Shown here piece by piece: positions 32,696-41,212 of a DNA stretch of 43,884 nucleotides. Origin of the DNA: Desulforhabdus sp. TSK (GTDB taxonomy: Bacteria > Desulfobacterota > Syntrophobacteria > Syntrophobacterales > Syntrophobacteraceae). A program made the translations under genes and the position numbers. The stretch lies in NCBI RefSeq assembly GCF_022836495.1, contig NZ_BQXM01000040.1, positions 1 through 43,884 of the forward strand, in the 5' to 3' direction. The notes under the pieces are model-generated. The model saw only the letters and a program-made list of their open reading frames with translations. It had not been told where the DNA came from and ran no database searches. Position 1 is the stretch's first letter; the number at the start of each line of letters is the position of its first letter.

Positions 32696-33319
32696 TCAAT
32701 CCTCCATGATCCCTTTACAGAAGAGATCGACGGTTAGGTTCTTGAGATCTTCGATTTCAGCACTCTGGATTCCTGGGTCTTTGTAGATTCCCTGGAGGAG
32801 AGTGAGGAAATGGACCATTCCGATGAGAAGGCGGGCCAAAACCTGAGGGTCCATGGTTTTCATGACACCGTCCCTCATGCGTTTCTCGAAGTAAGAGCTC
32901 AGGAAGAGGAAGTAATCCTGCAGGGGTTCTTCCACAAACTTGCGGGCAAACTCATGGTCTTCGAGAGCGCTGAAAAGGAGTATGCGCAGGAAGGAATTAT
33001 CCCTTCTCTGCTCCTGGAGGTAATTTCCCACAATGGTCTCAAGCACCTCCCGGTCTTGCCCGGCCTCGGCGGCCTGTGTCGGAAAATAGAGATGCCTGGT
33101 TGTTTCGAGCCTCTTTTCGAGGATCGCATCGTAGAGCACCTCTTTGCTCGGGAAGTGGTTATAGATCATGGCCTCGCTGATTCCGGCCGCCCGAGCAAGC
33201 AGGCGCATGGAGGACCCATGGAAGCCGTGTATCGAGAAGACCTCCGTCGCGGTCCGCAGGATCTTTTCTCGCCTTTCGTCGCCCTTGAGCCTGGTTTTCT
33301 TTTTTACTTTCTCATTCAC
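32696..33319 (-). CDS. TetR-family repressor of the EmrAB/TolC-type operon
   Basis: A 207-residue TetR regulator. The DNA-binding domain reads ILRTATEVFSIHGFHGSSMR, LLARAAGISEAMIYNHFPSK; the C-terminal domain is not assignable beyond a general ligand-binding helical fold. The start is a GTG at 33319 with GAGGG upstream; no in-frame ATG lies ahead of the helix-turn-helix. It leads a long co-directional run of eight genes down to the second DHA2 pump. A motif in its upstream region is shared with the Old Yellow Enzyme operon. Confidence 0.9.
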   Translation of the reverse strand: MNEKVKKKTRLKGDERREKILRTATEVFSIHGFHGSSMRLLARAAGISEAMIYNHFPSKEVLYDAILEKRLETTRHLYFPTQAAEAGQDREVLETIVGNYLQEQRRDNSFLRILLFSALEDHEFARKFVEEPLQDYFLFLSSYFEKRMRDGVMKTMDPQVLARLLIGMVHFLTLLQGIYKDPGIQSAEIEDLKNLTVDLFCKGIMED

Positions 33320-33347
33320 GATCCGGCCCTCTGATTTGGGTTCATGG

Positions 33348-33368
33348 TCATAATTAAGTTAACGATCA
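33348..33368 (-). promoter_or_regulatory. Candidate TetR operator upstream of the efflux regulator
   Basis: Read toward the TetR gene, TGATCGTTAAC (33368-33358) is fused to AACTTAATTATGA (33360-33348). TTAGTGATCGTTAA, which covers the start of it, is a dyad around GATC with two mismatched pairs. The same two blocks occur upstream of the gene at 8213. The remaining bases up to 33518 contain a weak hairpin (CTCCGG...CCGGGGAG, 33454-33475) and a run of eight G, and no gene. Confidence 0.45.
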
Positions 33369-33518
33369 CTAATTTACCCAAAGACGGAGGTGGTGTAAAG
33401 CATTTCGTATGAATGGCAGGTGGAACGAAAAGGTGCTTTTCGGTCAGGATTGGGCTCCGGGGTAACGCCGGGGAGTCGGTTGGCCTGCTAAAACCTGGGT
33501 GGGGGGGGCGTCGAAGGC

Positions 33519-34124
33519 TCAGATCTCATTCATCAGTACCTCGCTCACTTCATCACTCGTGAGGCCTAGATACCTCATGGTGGTCGTGGGGCTGGAATGA
33601 TTGAACCGCTTGGCCAGGACCTCGAAGCCAACACCATACTTGGTCCTCTGGATGAATCCAAACGTTTTCCTCAGGGTGTGTGCTCCGTAGTTCCCGTGGT
33701 TTAGATTGATCGTGGCGGTCCATTTCTTGATCAGTGCATTGACGGCTTGAATCGTGATGGGCTCCCTTGTTTTGCGGCTCGCAAAAAGATAATCGTCATC
33801 TCGAGGCCTGACTTTCTCCAGGTAGTTTCGAAGGGCCTTGTGGACGGCCTTGTTGACCATGAGAATATTTTGCTTTCCGGTCTTCACCTCCTTGATCGTG
33901 ATGTACTCGCCGGGTTTGAGAGATTTCACGTCCTTTACCTTCACGATAAGGAGGTCCCCCGCCCGAAGGCCGTTATTGATTCCCATGGTAAAGAGCAGCA
34001 AATCCCTTGGCGTTCTAGACAGAAGCTGTTTAATGGTCTGGATGTCTTCGCTTCGACGGATGGGATCCACCCGGATCTTCTGACCTTTCCTGGGATGGTT
34101 GGGGTTTTTGTTTCGTTCCATCAT
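33519..34124 (-). CDS. Minimal tyrosine recombinase/integrase
   Basis: A 201-residue protein consisting almost only of the catalytic domain of the phage-integrase family. The residues are in order: Arg54 (NNGLRAGDLL), Lys near 81-84 (EVKTGKQ), His149-x-x-Arg152 (HTLRKTFG), His176 (FNHSSPTTT) and the nucleophile Tyr185 (MRYLGL). The usual N-terminal core-binding domain of about 80-100 residues is lacking; only some 25 residues precede the catalytic fold. Its ATG overlaps the stop of the upstream gene (ATGA), so the two proteins are made together. The target site is unknown. Confidence 0.88.
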   Translation of the reverse strand: MMERNKNPNHPRKGQKIRVDPIRRSEDIQTIKQLLSRTPRDLLLFTMGINNGLRAGDLLIVKVKDVKSLKPGEYITIKEVKTGKQNILMVNKAVHKALRNYLEKVRPRDDDYLFASRKTREPITIQAVNALIKKWTATINLNHGNYGAHTLRKTFGFIQRTKYGVGFEVLAKRFNHSSPTTTMRYLGLTSDEVSEVLMNEI

Positions 34125-34417
34125 GCGCCTTCTTTGGACAGCAGGTGCTTTAAGGTGTATTTCCGGGGAGAACGGCGCTTGGGATCGGTCTTTTCCCTGA
34201 TGCGCCGGTTAAAAAAGCGTTCTGCCTCATCGAGTGAGACAAACTCCCACGTCCTTTCGTCCCACACTCTTCCCCTCGCTGCGCTCGCCTTGCGGACTCG
34301 ATACTTCCCGCAATGCTCCTTGATCCAAATCGAATAGAAAGTTTGCCGCAGAGTGTCGAAAACGACCAGGTGGGCATTTTTGACAACCTTGGGTCCGGAT
34401 GCTTCGATTGGGATCAT
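34121..34417 (-). CDS. Small WGR-like protein coupled to the recombinase
   Basis: A 98-residue basic protein. KYRVRKASAARGRVWDERTW followed by EFVSLDEAERFFNRRIREKT resembles a WGR-type module, a small nucleic-acid-associated fold, in spacing and in the final lysine-rich part; this is a resemblance judged by eye. It overlaps the recombinase gene by four bases. The pair could act together, for example as a DNA-binding helper that replaces the missing N-terminal domain of the recombinase. The role is not known. Confidence 0.6.
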   Translation of the reverse strand: MIPIEASGPKVVKNAHLVVFDTLRQTFYSIWIKEHCGKYRVRKASAARGRVWDERTWEFVSLDEAERFFNRRIREKTDPKRRSPRKYTLKHLLSKEGA

Positions 34418-34489
34418 GGATGCTGCCTTTTCGAGTCAGATTGGCTCCAAATCCACCTCTGCAAACCTGATGTTAACTTCTAGTATAGA

Positions 34490-34501
34490 TATGACATTAT
34501 A
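34490..34501 (-). promoter_or_regulatory. AT-rich promoter region of the recombinase pair
   Basis: On the minus strand a perfect -10 box TATAAT (34501-34496) is followed after eight bases by a second candidate, TATACT. The surrounding 60 bp are far more AT-rich than the rest of the window. The -35 box is not clear. Transcription would enter the WGR-like gene about 80 bp downstream. Confidence 0.4.
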
Positions 34502-34568
34502 GTTAATAAAAAAATGCGGAAGGAATCGGATGCGGCTCTTTTGGAACGACGCGTTGCTCACCCCCTTG

Positions 34569-36065
34569 TCATGCTGCGCAGGCGAAACCGCCGCATGCGC
34601 AGTGATTGCGTTGGTGCTCCCGGCTTTGGTGAAATGCCCAGTAGGCGTCAAAGTCGCCGCTTGACCGCAGGGAACGAATCTTGAGCACCGCTTCTGCTCT
34701 TTTCAGGCGCCAGCGTGCCCCTGTCCGGTCCATTCGGTCCTTAATCAAATGTCGGCAGGCGCCCTCAATGACACCGGTGGCAATGGGAAGCCCATCCGAC
34801 AGGTACCGGTCATATTCCAGTATGGGTCGGTATTTTTCAAGGTAATCTGAGCACTTGTCTACGGCCTTGCGTTTGTCGGAGCTCAACTGGTGAAACGTCG
34901 CGCCTTGGCGCAATCCGCAGGCCACCTCAGCGGCCTTGCCCTGCAGGATCTTGAGGGCCCGCTCAGCCACCCAGTTTTAGACCTCAACGCTCCCTGCGGC
35001 ATGGAAACCATAGGCCGCCTTCCAGAGGTATTCCAGAACATGGATGAAATCCAGGATCAGGGACACATCCGGTCGATGCCGATGAATCAAGCCAAGGACA
35101 AGATCGAGTTGTTTCTCGCCTCCGTCAACCAGGATCGCCCATGGGCGCTTCTTTTCCGGATCGCGCCGCAGGGCTTCGTCAAACATGTCCTGGATCACAT
35201 CCTCCTGTTCCTGCTCCACACAGGCCCAGACCCGTTTATGGGTGGCTCGCGGACGGGCAGGCGTATCCTCATTCGGGCACAATCCCATGACCTCCTCGGG
35301 GCTGCGCTCGTGAGCCTTGATGTCATAGACGGCTGCAACGGTTGCCATGCGCTTGCGATTGAGCTTCTCTCCGGGATTGAGCCGGGCTCCGGGACGCCGC
35401 ACGGACTCTTCGGCAGCTTTGCGCGTGGCGGCTCGAAGATCCTCCTTGCGCATGACAATCCCTTTTTGATCGACAGTCATCACCAGAATATCCGACGTCA
35501 GCCGGACTTTCTCGGTCTTTCCAGCCGAATAGAACTCATCAAAATCCTGCGCAGCGACAACCGCGATCTCCTCCAGTTGTCGTTTGGGGACCTTTCCGCC
35601 TTTTGTTTTGTGAATATTGGCCACCGCTTCATCAAACGAATTCACGGCCGCTTCTTCCGCCACTCGATATCTGAGTCCGTGGGAGTACCGATCCTTGGGC
35701 AGATTGAGCTGCGCATCCAACGGAAACATGCTGGGCACTCCAGGGCGACTGTATCCCTTCCGTCTGCTCGTCACCTCTCCGAACAAGGTCATCAATTGCC
35801 GCTCACAACTCGGTCTGCAATGAGTCAGTGGAGTACCTTCAGGACTGGTCACATCAGATCTTCGCGGTTCCCGGTTTGTCCGAAGGTCGAGGTAGGCCTG
35901 CATGAGGCGCCTCAGCAGTTCGGTCCCCTCTCTAAAAATCAGGGTCTCTATGGGACCGTGCTGCATCTGCCCTGCTGTCTCCCCGATAAGCTGGGAGACC
36001 AGAGACTCGAACTGTTCACAAGCCGGACCGAACATCTCGCTTTCCATCGGGTACGCCAGGATCAT
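34569..36065 (-). pseudogene. ISKra4-family transposase with an in-frame stop
   Basis: A transposase of about 500 residues of the ISKra4 type, starting at the ATG at 36065 (AAGGAGG eight bases ahead). The DDE acids appear as ILVDGGEKQ, LDFIHVLEYLWKA and GVIEGACRHLIKDRMDRTGA. The gene is split by TAA at 34979-34977: the text reads GFHAAGSVEV, stop, NWVAERALKILQGKAAEVAC in the same frame. The last catalytic glutamate lies after the stop, so the first part alone would be inactive. A GTG at 34970 could restart translation of the second part. A recent nonsense mutation or a base error both fit. Its 5' side abuts a gene that lost its beginning. Confidence 0.85.
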
Positions 36066-36140
36066 CAAAGGACCTCCTTGGGTTATGGGTTCCCAACGTA
36101 CATTCCCATAATGGAGGCCAGATGTCCATAGGCTTGACAT

Positions 36141-36782
36141 TTCAACAATACTTCATGCGCGGGAGGCCGCTCTTTGACCCTCGTTCCAAAAGATCCGCAC
36201 CCAATTCACATGAAAGGGCTGGCTTATTTGCACATCCTCCTGACTCATCATGGAAAGGAAATATCCTGCTGGGATCTCTACCATAACTTTAGCACATCGA
36301 GTGAGGGTACCGATATAGGTCAAGCTTACAACAATAAGCTGGAAGTTGCAGGGAGCACTGAACAGAAAGTCTCGGACAGCAAGGCCATAAATGCGGTCAA
36401 AAAGGCGTTGAAGGAACAAACCGAAGATCTGAAGGCCCTGGAATATGACACCTCCTTGAATCCGGAAGAGAAGCTGACCAGAAAGGAAGGTCTCACTTCT
36501 CAAATCAACAAGCTGAAGGATTATCTTGATGGCAGCCGTGGTACGTTTTCAACATCAAGTGCTGACCAGGGTAAGAACGTCAATCTGCGAACAAACGTGA
36601 AGAGATCCATCGATTCTGTCTTAAGAAAGCTTTCGGCGATTTGTCCTGAGGCTGCCACGTTTTTGAATAAGGAAACCGTTTCAACAGGCTATTCCTGCAG
36701 CTATGACCCTAAAACTTCACCGATCCCTCGCTGGACACTATCTCCCCCGTCGAGCAGCTCCAGATATGATCAGAATACCTGA
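36141..36782 (+). pseudogene. C-terminal part of a gene cut by the ISKra4 element
   Basis: The frame is open from about 36141 with no good start (a TTG at 36174 is the first candidate). AGGRSLTLVPKDPHPIHMKG followed by LAYLHILLTHHGKEISCWDL matches a small domain found at the C-terminus of larger bacterial regulatory or ATP-binding proteins (pattern KGLxYLxxLLxxPGxEIxxxDL). After a predicted coiled coil (AINAVKKALKEQTEDLKALE) the end reads VKRSIDSVLRKLSAICPEAA and YSCSYDP, again as in that domain family. The N-terminal bulk is absent and the ISKra4 element lies exactly there. The function of the parent protein is unknown. Confidence 0.6.
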
Positions 36783-37279
36783 ATTTATTACTTTAAAAAC
36801 ATATAGGAGAGAAATGGAATAAGCCGGTCTTGGGAGCTTTCTTTCCAGTCTAATCCTGATCTAATCCTACTTCTGAGCAAAAACAGTGCCCTTCACAGGG
36901 CCATTTTCACATAACCATCCCTTCCGGTGGTGAAAGCATGGCCCCTCCGAAAAGGATCAGTCTCTATCCCAGCATGGGGCTGCTTTCGCTCAGCGAGCAC
37001 CTACCCCACCAACTCCGCTAATTGGTTCGGAATCTAAGACTTCATGGAGTTCTGTTCGGAAGCACATTTGAGCCTGCTCCGGGTACTTGCCTCAAGCTCA
37101 TTGCTGGACTCAATGCATTTCTCTATTTCCATTGATATTACCAATTGGAAAAATAGGGAATGATCCAGTATATGTTTCAGGTTACCCCCAGCCTACATCA
37201 ACGGAATGCTGTGCTGCGTGTGAGCATGCAGGGTGGGAGCATTCACCGGACAATTCCATAGCTCAGGGAGGCTTTCTTT
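36783..37279. other. Intergenic region before the double-cubane reductase operon
   Basis: About 500 bp with stops in all six frames and no gene recognised. It must hold the promoter of the downstream operon, but no convincing -35/-10 or -24/-12 pair was found. GTGCCCT followed by AGGGCCA near 36886-36902 gives only a weak hairpin. Composition is lower in GC than the neighbouring genes. Confidence 0.5.
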
Positions 37280-38554
37280 ATGTCAACACCACACGACGCA
37301 ATGTGGGAGAAACTCAATCTGGACCTGGACGCTCATGCCGGGCTGCTCCAGGTTCTCGGGAAGTTCTATGGGGACATTTATATGAGCCAGACCGGTCGGC
37401 TCAAGGGAATGGAGTACCTCGATTTCGTCCTTTCCGAGGTGCACGGGCTTCGGATAAAGGAACTACAAGATGCCAAGGCTCAGGGGAAGAAGGTGATCGG
37501 AACCTTTTGTGTCTTTGTTCCTGAAGAAATAGTGCTGGCGGCCGATGGAGTCCAAGTGGGGCTCTGTGCGGGGGCCGAAGCCGGGAAAGATGCCGCGGAG
37601 AAGGTCCTCCCCAGGAATACGTGCGCTCTCATCAAGTCCTTTGTGGGCTTCAAGCTCTCGAGGCTTTGCCCATTCATCGAATCCTGTGACCTTGTAGTGG
37701 GGGAAACGACCTGTGACGGCAAGAAGAAAGCCTACGAGATCTTTGCCGATTACGCGCCAGTCTACGTGATGGAAATTCCCCAGATGAAGAATGCCTGCGA
37801 CCGGGAACTCTGGCGGGCCGAAGTGCTGCGCTTCAAGGATAAGGTCGAGGAGGTTACCGGAAAGAGCATCATGGCCCCCAGACTTCGCGAAGCGATCCGC
37901 CTGGTGAACGACAGGCGCAAGGTTCTGCAGAGGCTAAATAGGCTGAGGGCTGCCAGCCCTGTGCCGATTTCGGGCCGAGATGCTCTGCTCATAAATCAGA
38001 TCAGCTTCTACGATGATCCCGTACGGTTCACCGAAAAGATCGGCCACCTTTGCGATGAGCTTGAAGAGCAGGTTAACTCTGGTAAGGGAATCGTACCGAA
38101 GGAGACGCCGCGCCTCATGCTCTCGGGATGTCCCATGGCCGTTCCCAACTGGAAGCTCCCGTATGTGATCGAATCATCGGGTGCGGTCATTATCGGAGAA
38201 GAATCGTGCATCGGGACTCGCAACATCAGAGACCTTGTCGATGAGAGTGGAGAGAGCCTGGATGATCTTCTGAACGCCATTGTGGATCGCTACATGCGGA
38301 TCGATTGTGCCTGCTTTACGCCCAACATGGAGCGAATGGACAACATCGTGAGCATGGCCAGGGACCTCAAGGCAGACGGTGTCATCCACTACGGGCTCTC
38401 CTTCTGCCAGCCCTACGCCATTGAGGCCTTCAAGGTCGAAAAGGCGCTCAAGGCCGCCGACATCCCCATGCTTTCCATCGAAACGGATTACAGCATGGAG
38501 GACGTCGAGCAGCTCAAGACGCGTGTCGAGGCTTTCGTGGAGATGGTTCGTTGA
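37280..38554 (+). CDS. Double-cubane-cluster-type anaerobic reductase (HgdB/YjiM-like)
   Basis: A 424-residue protein of the 2-hydroxyacyl-CoA dehydratase D-component/benzoyl-CoA reductase superfamily, and by layout and its lone partner of the double-cubane (DCCP) branch. Cysteines stand at the expected places: Cys77 (GTFCVFVPEE), Cys115 (RNTCALIK), Cys145 (GETTCDGKKK) in the first half, and Cys284 (SGCPM), Cys310 (EESCIGTRN), Cys343/345 and Cys376 (LSFCQPYA) in the second. Known DCCP carries an [8Fe-9S] double cubane and reduces small molecules such as acetylene; its natural substrate is unknown. GGGAGG precedes the ATG. The TTGA overlap with the activator gene and the downstream anion importer are the main clues to its role. 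Confidence 0.88.
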   Translation: MSTPHDAMWEKLNLDLDAHAGLLQVLGKFYGDIYMSQTGRLKGMEYLDFVLSEVHGLRIKELQDAKAQGKKVIGTFCVFVPEEIVLAADGVQVGLCAGAEAGKDAAEKVLPRNTCALIKSFVGFKLSRLCPFIESCDLVVGETTCDGKKKAYEIFADYAPVYVMEIPQMKNACDRELWRAEVLRFKDKVEEVTGKSIMAPRLREAIRLVNDRRKVLQRLNRLRAASPVPISGRDALLINQISFYDDPVRFTEKIGHLCDELEEQVNSGKGIVPKETPRLMLSGCPMAVPNWKLPYVIESSGAVIIGEESCIGTRNIRDLVDESGESLDDLLNAIVDRYMRIDCACFTPNMERMDNIVSMARDLKADGVIHYGLSFCQPYAIEAFKVEKALKAADIPMLSIETDYSMEDVEQLKTRVEAFVEMVR

Positions 38555-39330
38555 AAGAGAATATTGCCGGGATCGACATCGGGTCTCGCTCCATCGAGCT
38601 GGTCGTATTGAATGGCTGTGGTCCTCCGGTTCATCAGGTTAAGGTGCCAACGACCTTTGATCCGCTCGCTCAATGCAGAAGGCTCATGGGGGAGGTGAGC
38701 GCGGGAAGGGTTGTCGCTACAGGATACGGCAGGAAGCTTTTTGCTGATTTTGCAGAGGATATGGACGTTACCACCATAACCGAGATCCAGGCGTATGCAC
38801 TGGGTGCAAGGTTCCTTTTTCCCGAGGCGCGAACCGTCCTCGACATCGGCGGTCAGGATACAAAGGTCATCTCGCTTCTTACCAACGGAAAGGTAGGCAA
38901 GTTCGAGATGAATGACCGCTGTGCCGCGGGGACCGGAAAGTTCCTCGAATTCATGGCAACCGCCCTGCAGGTTCCGCTGGAATCCTTCGGTGAGTATGCC
39001 CTCGGGTCTGATAAGCGCATCCAGATCAACAGCATGTGCACAGTCTTTGCCGAAAGTGAGGCTACATCCCTCATGGCTCGGGGAGAAAAGGCGGAAAACA
39101 TCGCCATGGGGCTCCACCTGGCCATCGTACAGCGAACGCTTGCCATGCTCCGGCGCGTCGGCATGGAATCTCCGCTGGTTTTTGCCGGAGGCGTGGCTCA
39201 CAACGTGTGCGTGAGGAAGACCATCGAGGAACAGCTCGAAGAGAAGCTGCTCATTCCCGAGAATCCGGACATGGTGGGTGCTCTCGGAGCAGCGCTTTAT
39301 GGGAAGGGCTTGCAGCCAGGGACACAGTAG
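38551..39330 (+). CDS. ATP-dependent activator of the reductase (BadF/BadG/HgdC-type)
   Basis: A 259-residue ASKHA-fold ATPase that drives low-potential electrons into its partner reductase by ATP hydrolysis. GIDIGSRSIELVVL (phosphate 1), VLDIGGQDTKVI (phosphate 2) and VFAGGVAHNVCV (adenosine) are all present. Cys124 (NDRCAAGTGKF) and Cys163 (SMCTVFAESE) are the two ligands each subunit gives to the shared [4Fe-4S] cluster of the dimer. It starts at a TTG overlapping the reductase stop (TTGA), so the two are translationally coupled. This two-gene layout, without a second dehydratase subunit, fits DCCP/YjiM plus DCCP reductase/YjiL and not benzoyl-CoA reductase. Confidence 0.9.
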   Translation: MKENIAGIDIGSRSIELVVLNGCGPPVHQVKVPTTFDPLAQCRRLMGEVSAGRVVATGYGRKLFADFAEDMDVTTITEIQAYALGARFLFPEARTVLDIGGQDTKVISLLTNGKVGKFEMNDRCAAGTGKFLEFMATALQVPLESFGEYALGSDKRIQINSMCTVFAESEATSLMARGEKAENIAMGLHLAIVQRTLAMLRRVGMESPLVFAGGVAHNVCVRKTIEEQLEEKLLIPENPDMVGALGAALYGKGLQPGTQ

Positions 39331-39450
39331 AACGGTCTTACCGGGGCATATCAGAGGCAAAAGATTTGAAGCGTCCGCGCGCGCAGGGCCGGAAATACGA
39401 TAACCAGCATAGCAGACAAAGGTTTATAGGGAGGGGTAGAGTATGGGTTT

Positions 39451-40287
39451 TTGCGCAAGCGCATCGATGTGGTTGCCATTCTTTCGGTTTTCTTTCTTCT
39501 CGGTTTGTTCCAGCCCGCTGCCCTTTGCGGCGCCCTGGACGGGTTTGCGGGGCTTGAAGGGAGCATAAGCATTGCTGGGGGCACGGCACACATACCCGTT
39601 ATGACCGATGCAGCCAAGGAGATCATGACTTTCAACCCGAAGATCCGGATTACCGTTGAAGGCGGGGGCTCGGGAGCCGGAGTCCAGAAAGTCGGGGAAG
39701 GGTTGGTGGATATTGGAAACACAGGCCGGGCTATATCCGAAGAGGAAATCGCCAAGTACGGCCTCAAATCCTTTGCCTTTGCCCTCGATGGAGTCGCTGC
39801 CGCGGTTCATCCGCAAAACCCCGTGGAAAACCTCTCCCAGCAGCAGGTGCGGGATATCTTTGCAGGAACCATCACCGGCTGGAAAGACGTCGGGGGAAAG
39901 GATGGCTCCATTCACCTTTTCAGTCGTGACGAGGCAAGCGGCACGCGCGAGGTCTTCTGGGAGAAGCTTTTGAAAAAGGGACCGGTCGCCGGAACAGCCA
40001 ACATCGTTCCCTCTAATGGGGCCATGAAGATCGCCATTTCCCAGGACAAAGACGCCATAGGCTATGTGGGTATCGGGCACGTGGACCAAAGCCTCAAGGC
40101 CGTCAATCTTGAATCTGTTGCCGCCACTCAGGAAAACGCCATGAACGGAAGCTATCCCGTGGTTCGAAAGCTCTACATGAATACCAAGGGAGAGCCTTCC
40201 AAGCTCATAAAAGCCTTCATCGACTACATCATGAGCCCTGAAGGTTCTGAAATCATCAAAAAGCACGGCTACATTCCGCTAAAGTAG
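39451..40287 (+). CDS. pstS: PstS-like periplasmic anion-binding protein of an ABC importer
   Basis: A 278-residue exported binding protein with a signal segment (VVAILSVFFLLGLFQPAALC). The anion-site loops of PstS are recognisable: ISIAGGTAHIPV replaces the usual GSTTVxP (so two of the usual hydroxyl contacts differ), EGGGSGAGVQKVGEG, VDIGNTGRAIS and LFSRDEASGTREVFW. Phosphate or a similar tetrahedral oxyanion is expected, but the changed first loop leaves the ligand open. The frame starts only at a TTG (39451). An ATG at 39443 with an ideal GGGAGGGG six bases before it is out of frame by one: a sixth T in its T5 run would give MGFLRKRIDVV. The true start is thus probably 39443, with a base lost. 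Confidence 0.82.
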   Translation: MRKRIDVVAILSVFFLLGLFQPAALCGALDGFAGLEGSISIAGGTAHIPVMTDAAKEIMTFNPKIRITVEGGGSGAGVQKVGEGLVDIGNTGRAISEEEIAKYGLKSFAFALDGVAAAVHPQNPVENLSQQQVRDIFAGTITGWKDVGGKDGSIHLFSRDEASGTREVFWEKLLKKGPVAGTANIVPSNGAMKIAISQDKDAIGYVGIGHVDQSLKAVNLESVAATQENAMNGSYPVVRKLYMNTKGEPSKLIKAFIDYIMSPEGSEIIKKHGYIPLK

Positions 40288-40288
40288 T

Positions 40289-41212
40289 ATGGATCGCTTG
40301 CATAGGAATATCGGGATGGGGATGGAGGCGAATCGTGTCGGCCTGATCTCCGAAAGATGGATTCAATGGAGCCTTTCAATCGCCACAGGAATTTCCGCCG
40401 TGGCGATTCTTTTCATGCTCGCTCTGCTCGTCTATTTCTGCCTGCCTCTTATCACCTCGGGCGGAATGAGCGCAATTCTGTCATGGGAATGGAAGCCTTT
40501 TTCGGGTCATTTCGGAATCCTTCCCATGTGCGTCGGCTCCCTTCTTCTTTCGGTGTTTGCTCTGGGTCTGGCATTTCCAACGGCCATGGGAATCTGCGGC
40601 TTTGTGGCCGTCCTTGCCCCGAGGGGCCTCGCCCGTTTCCTTCTGGCTCTGGTCCATTTCATGACGAGCATCCCCACTGTCATCTACGGCTTCGTTTCCG
40701 TCTTCCTGCTCGTTCCCCTCGTGAGGGTCTGGCTAAAGGCAGGCACAGGCTTTTCCTTTCTAACGGCGGGGCTCACATTGGGCCTGCTCATCCTTCCAAC
40801 CATCGTCCTCATATTCCATGCAAGGCTCCAGCAGATCGATCCCACGCTTCGGCTCGCAGCGGAGGCCATGGGGCTCACCCCCGCCCGCCAGTTTCTTCAC
40901 GTGCTCATTCCCGCATCCTCGCGAGGCCTTGTCGTTGCCGCCATACTGGGATTTGGAAGGGCCGTGGGGGACACCCTGATCTAGCTCATGCTTGCAGGAA
41001 ACGCTCCGCAGGTCCCGGGCTCTCTTTTTGACTCCGTCCGAACGCTCACGGCACACATCGCCCTGGTTGTCGCAACAGACAGCCAGAGCATGTCCTACAG
41101 GTCCGTTTTTGCATCGGGTCTTATCCTCTTTCTGCTCATGGGCGGAGCCAATTTTTTCATCCGAAGACTGGATAACAGCACAGGAAAGAAGCGCCATGAA
41201 AAGGACTCTTGA
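40289..41212 (+). pseudogene. pstC: PstC-like ABC permease, interrupted by an in-frame TAG
   Basis: An inner-membrane permease of the PstC type. Six membrane segments are visible and the coupling (EAA-like) region reads AAEAMGLTPARQFLHVLIPA, followed by GFGRAVGDTLI. There an in-frame TAG (40982-40984) stops the protein after 231 residues. The same frame goes on at once with LMLAGNAPQVPGSLFDSVRT through the last segment to the TGA at 41210-41212, exactly as an intact PstC would. One base change (for example from a serine TCG) explains it. Without the last segment the importer should fail, unless the codon is read through. It starts one base after the pstS stop. Confidence 0.85.

Noticed and set aside
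37084-37092. GGGTACTTG as another copy of the MITE end
   Set aside because: The terminal GTACT is not followed by TA and the adjoining bases do not match the inverted repeat.
37280-39330. Reading the reductase pair as benzoyl-CoA reductase or 2-hydroxyglutaryl-CoA dehydratase
   Set aside because: Those enzymes need a second dehydratase/reductase subunit gene; only one large subunit and one activator are present, as in double-cubane reductases.
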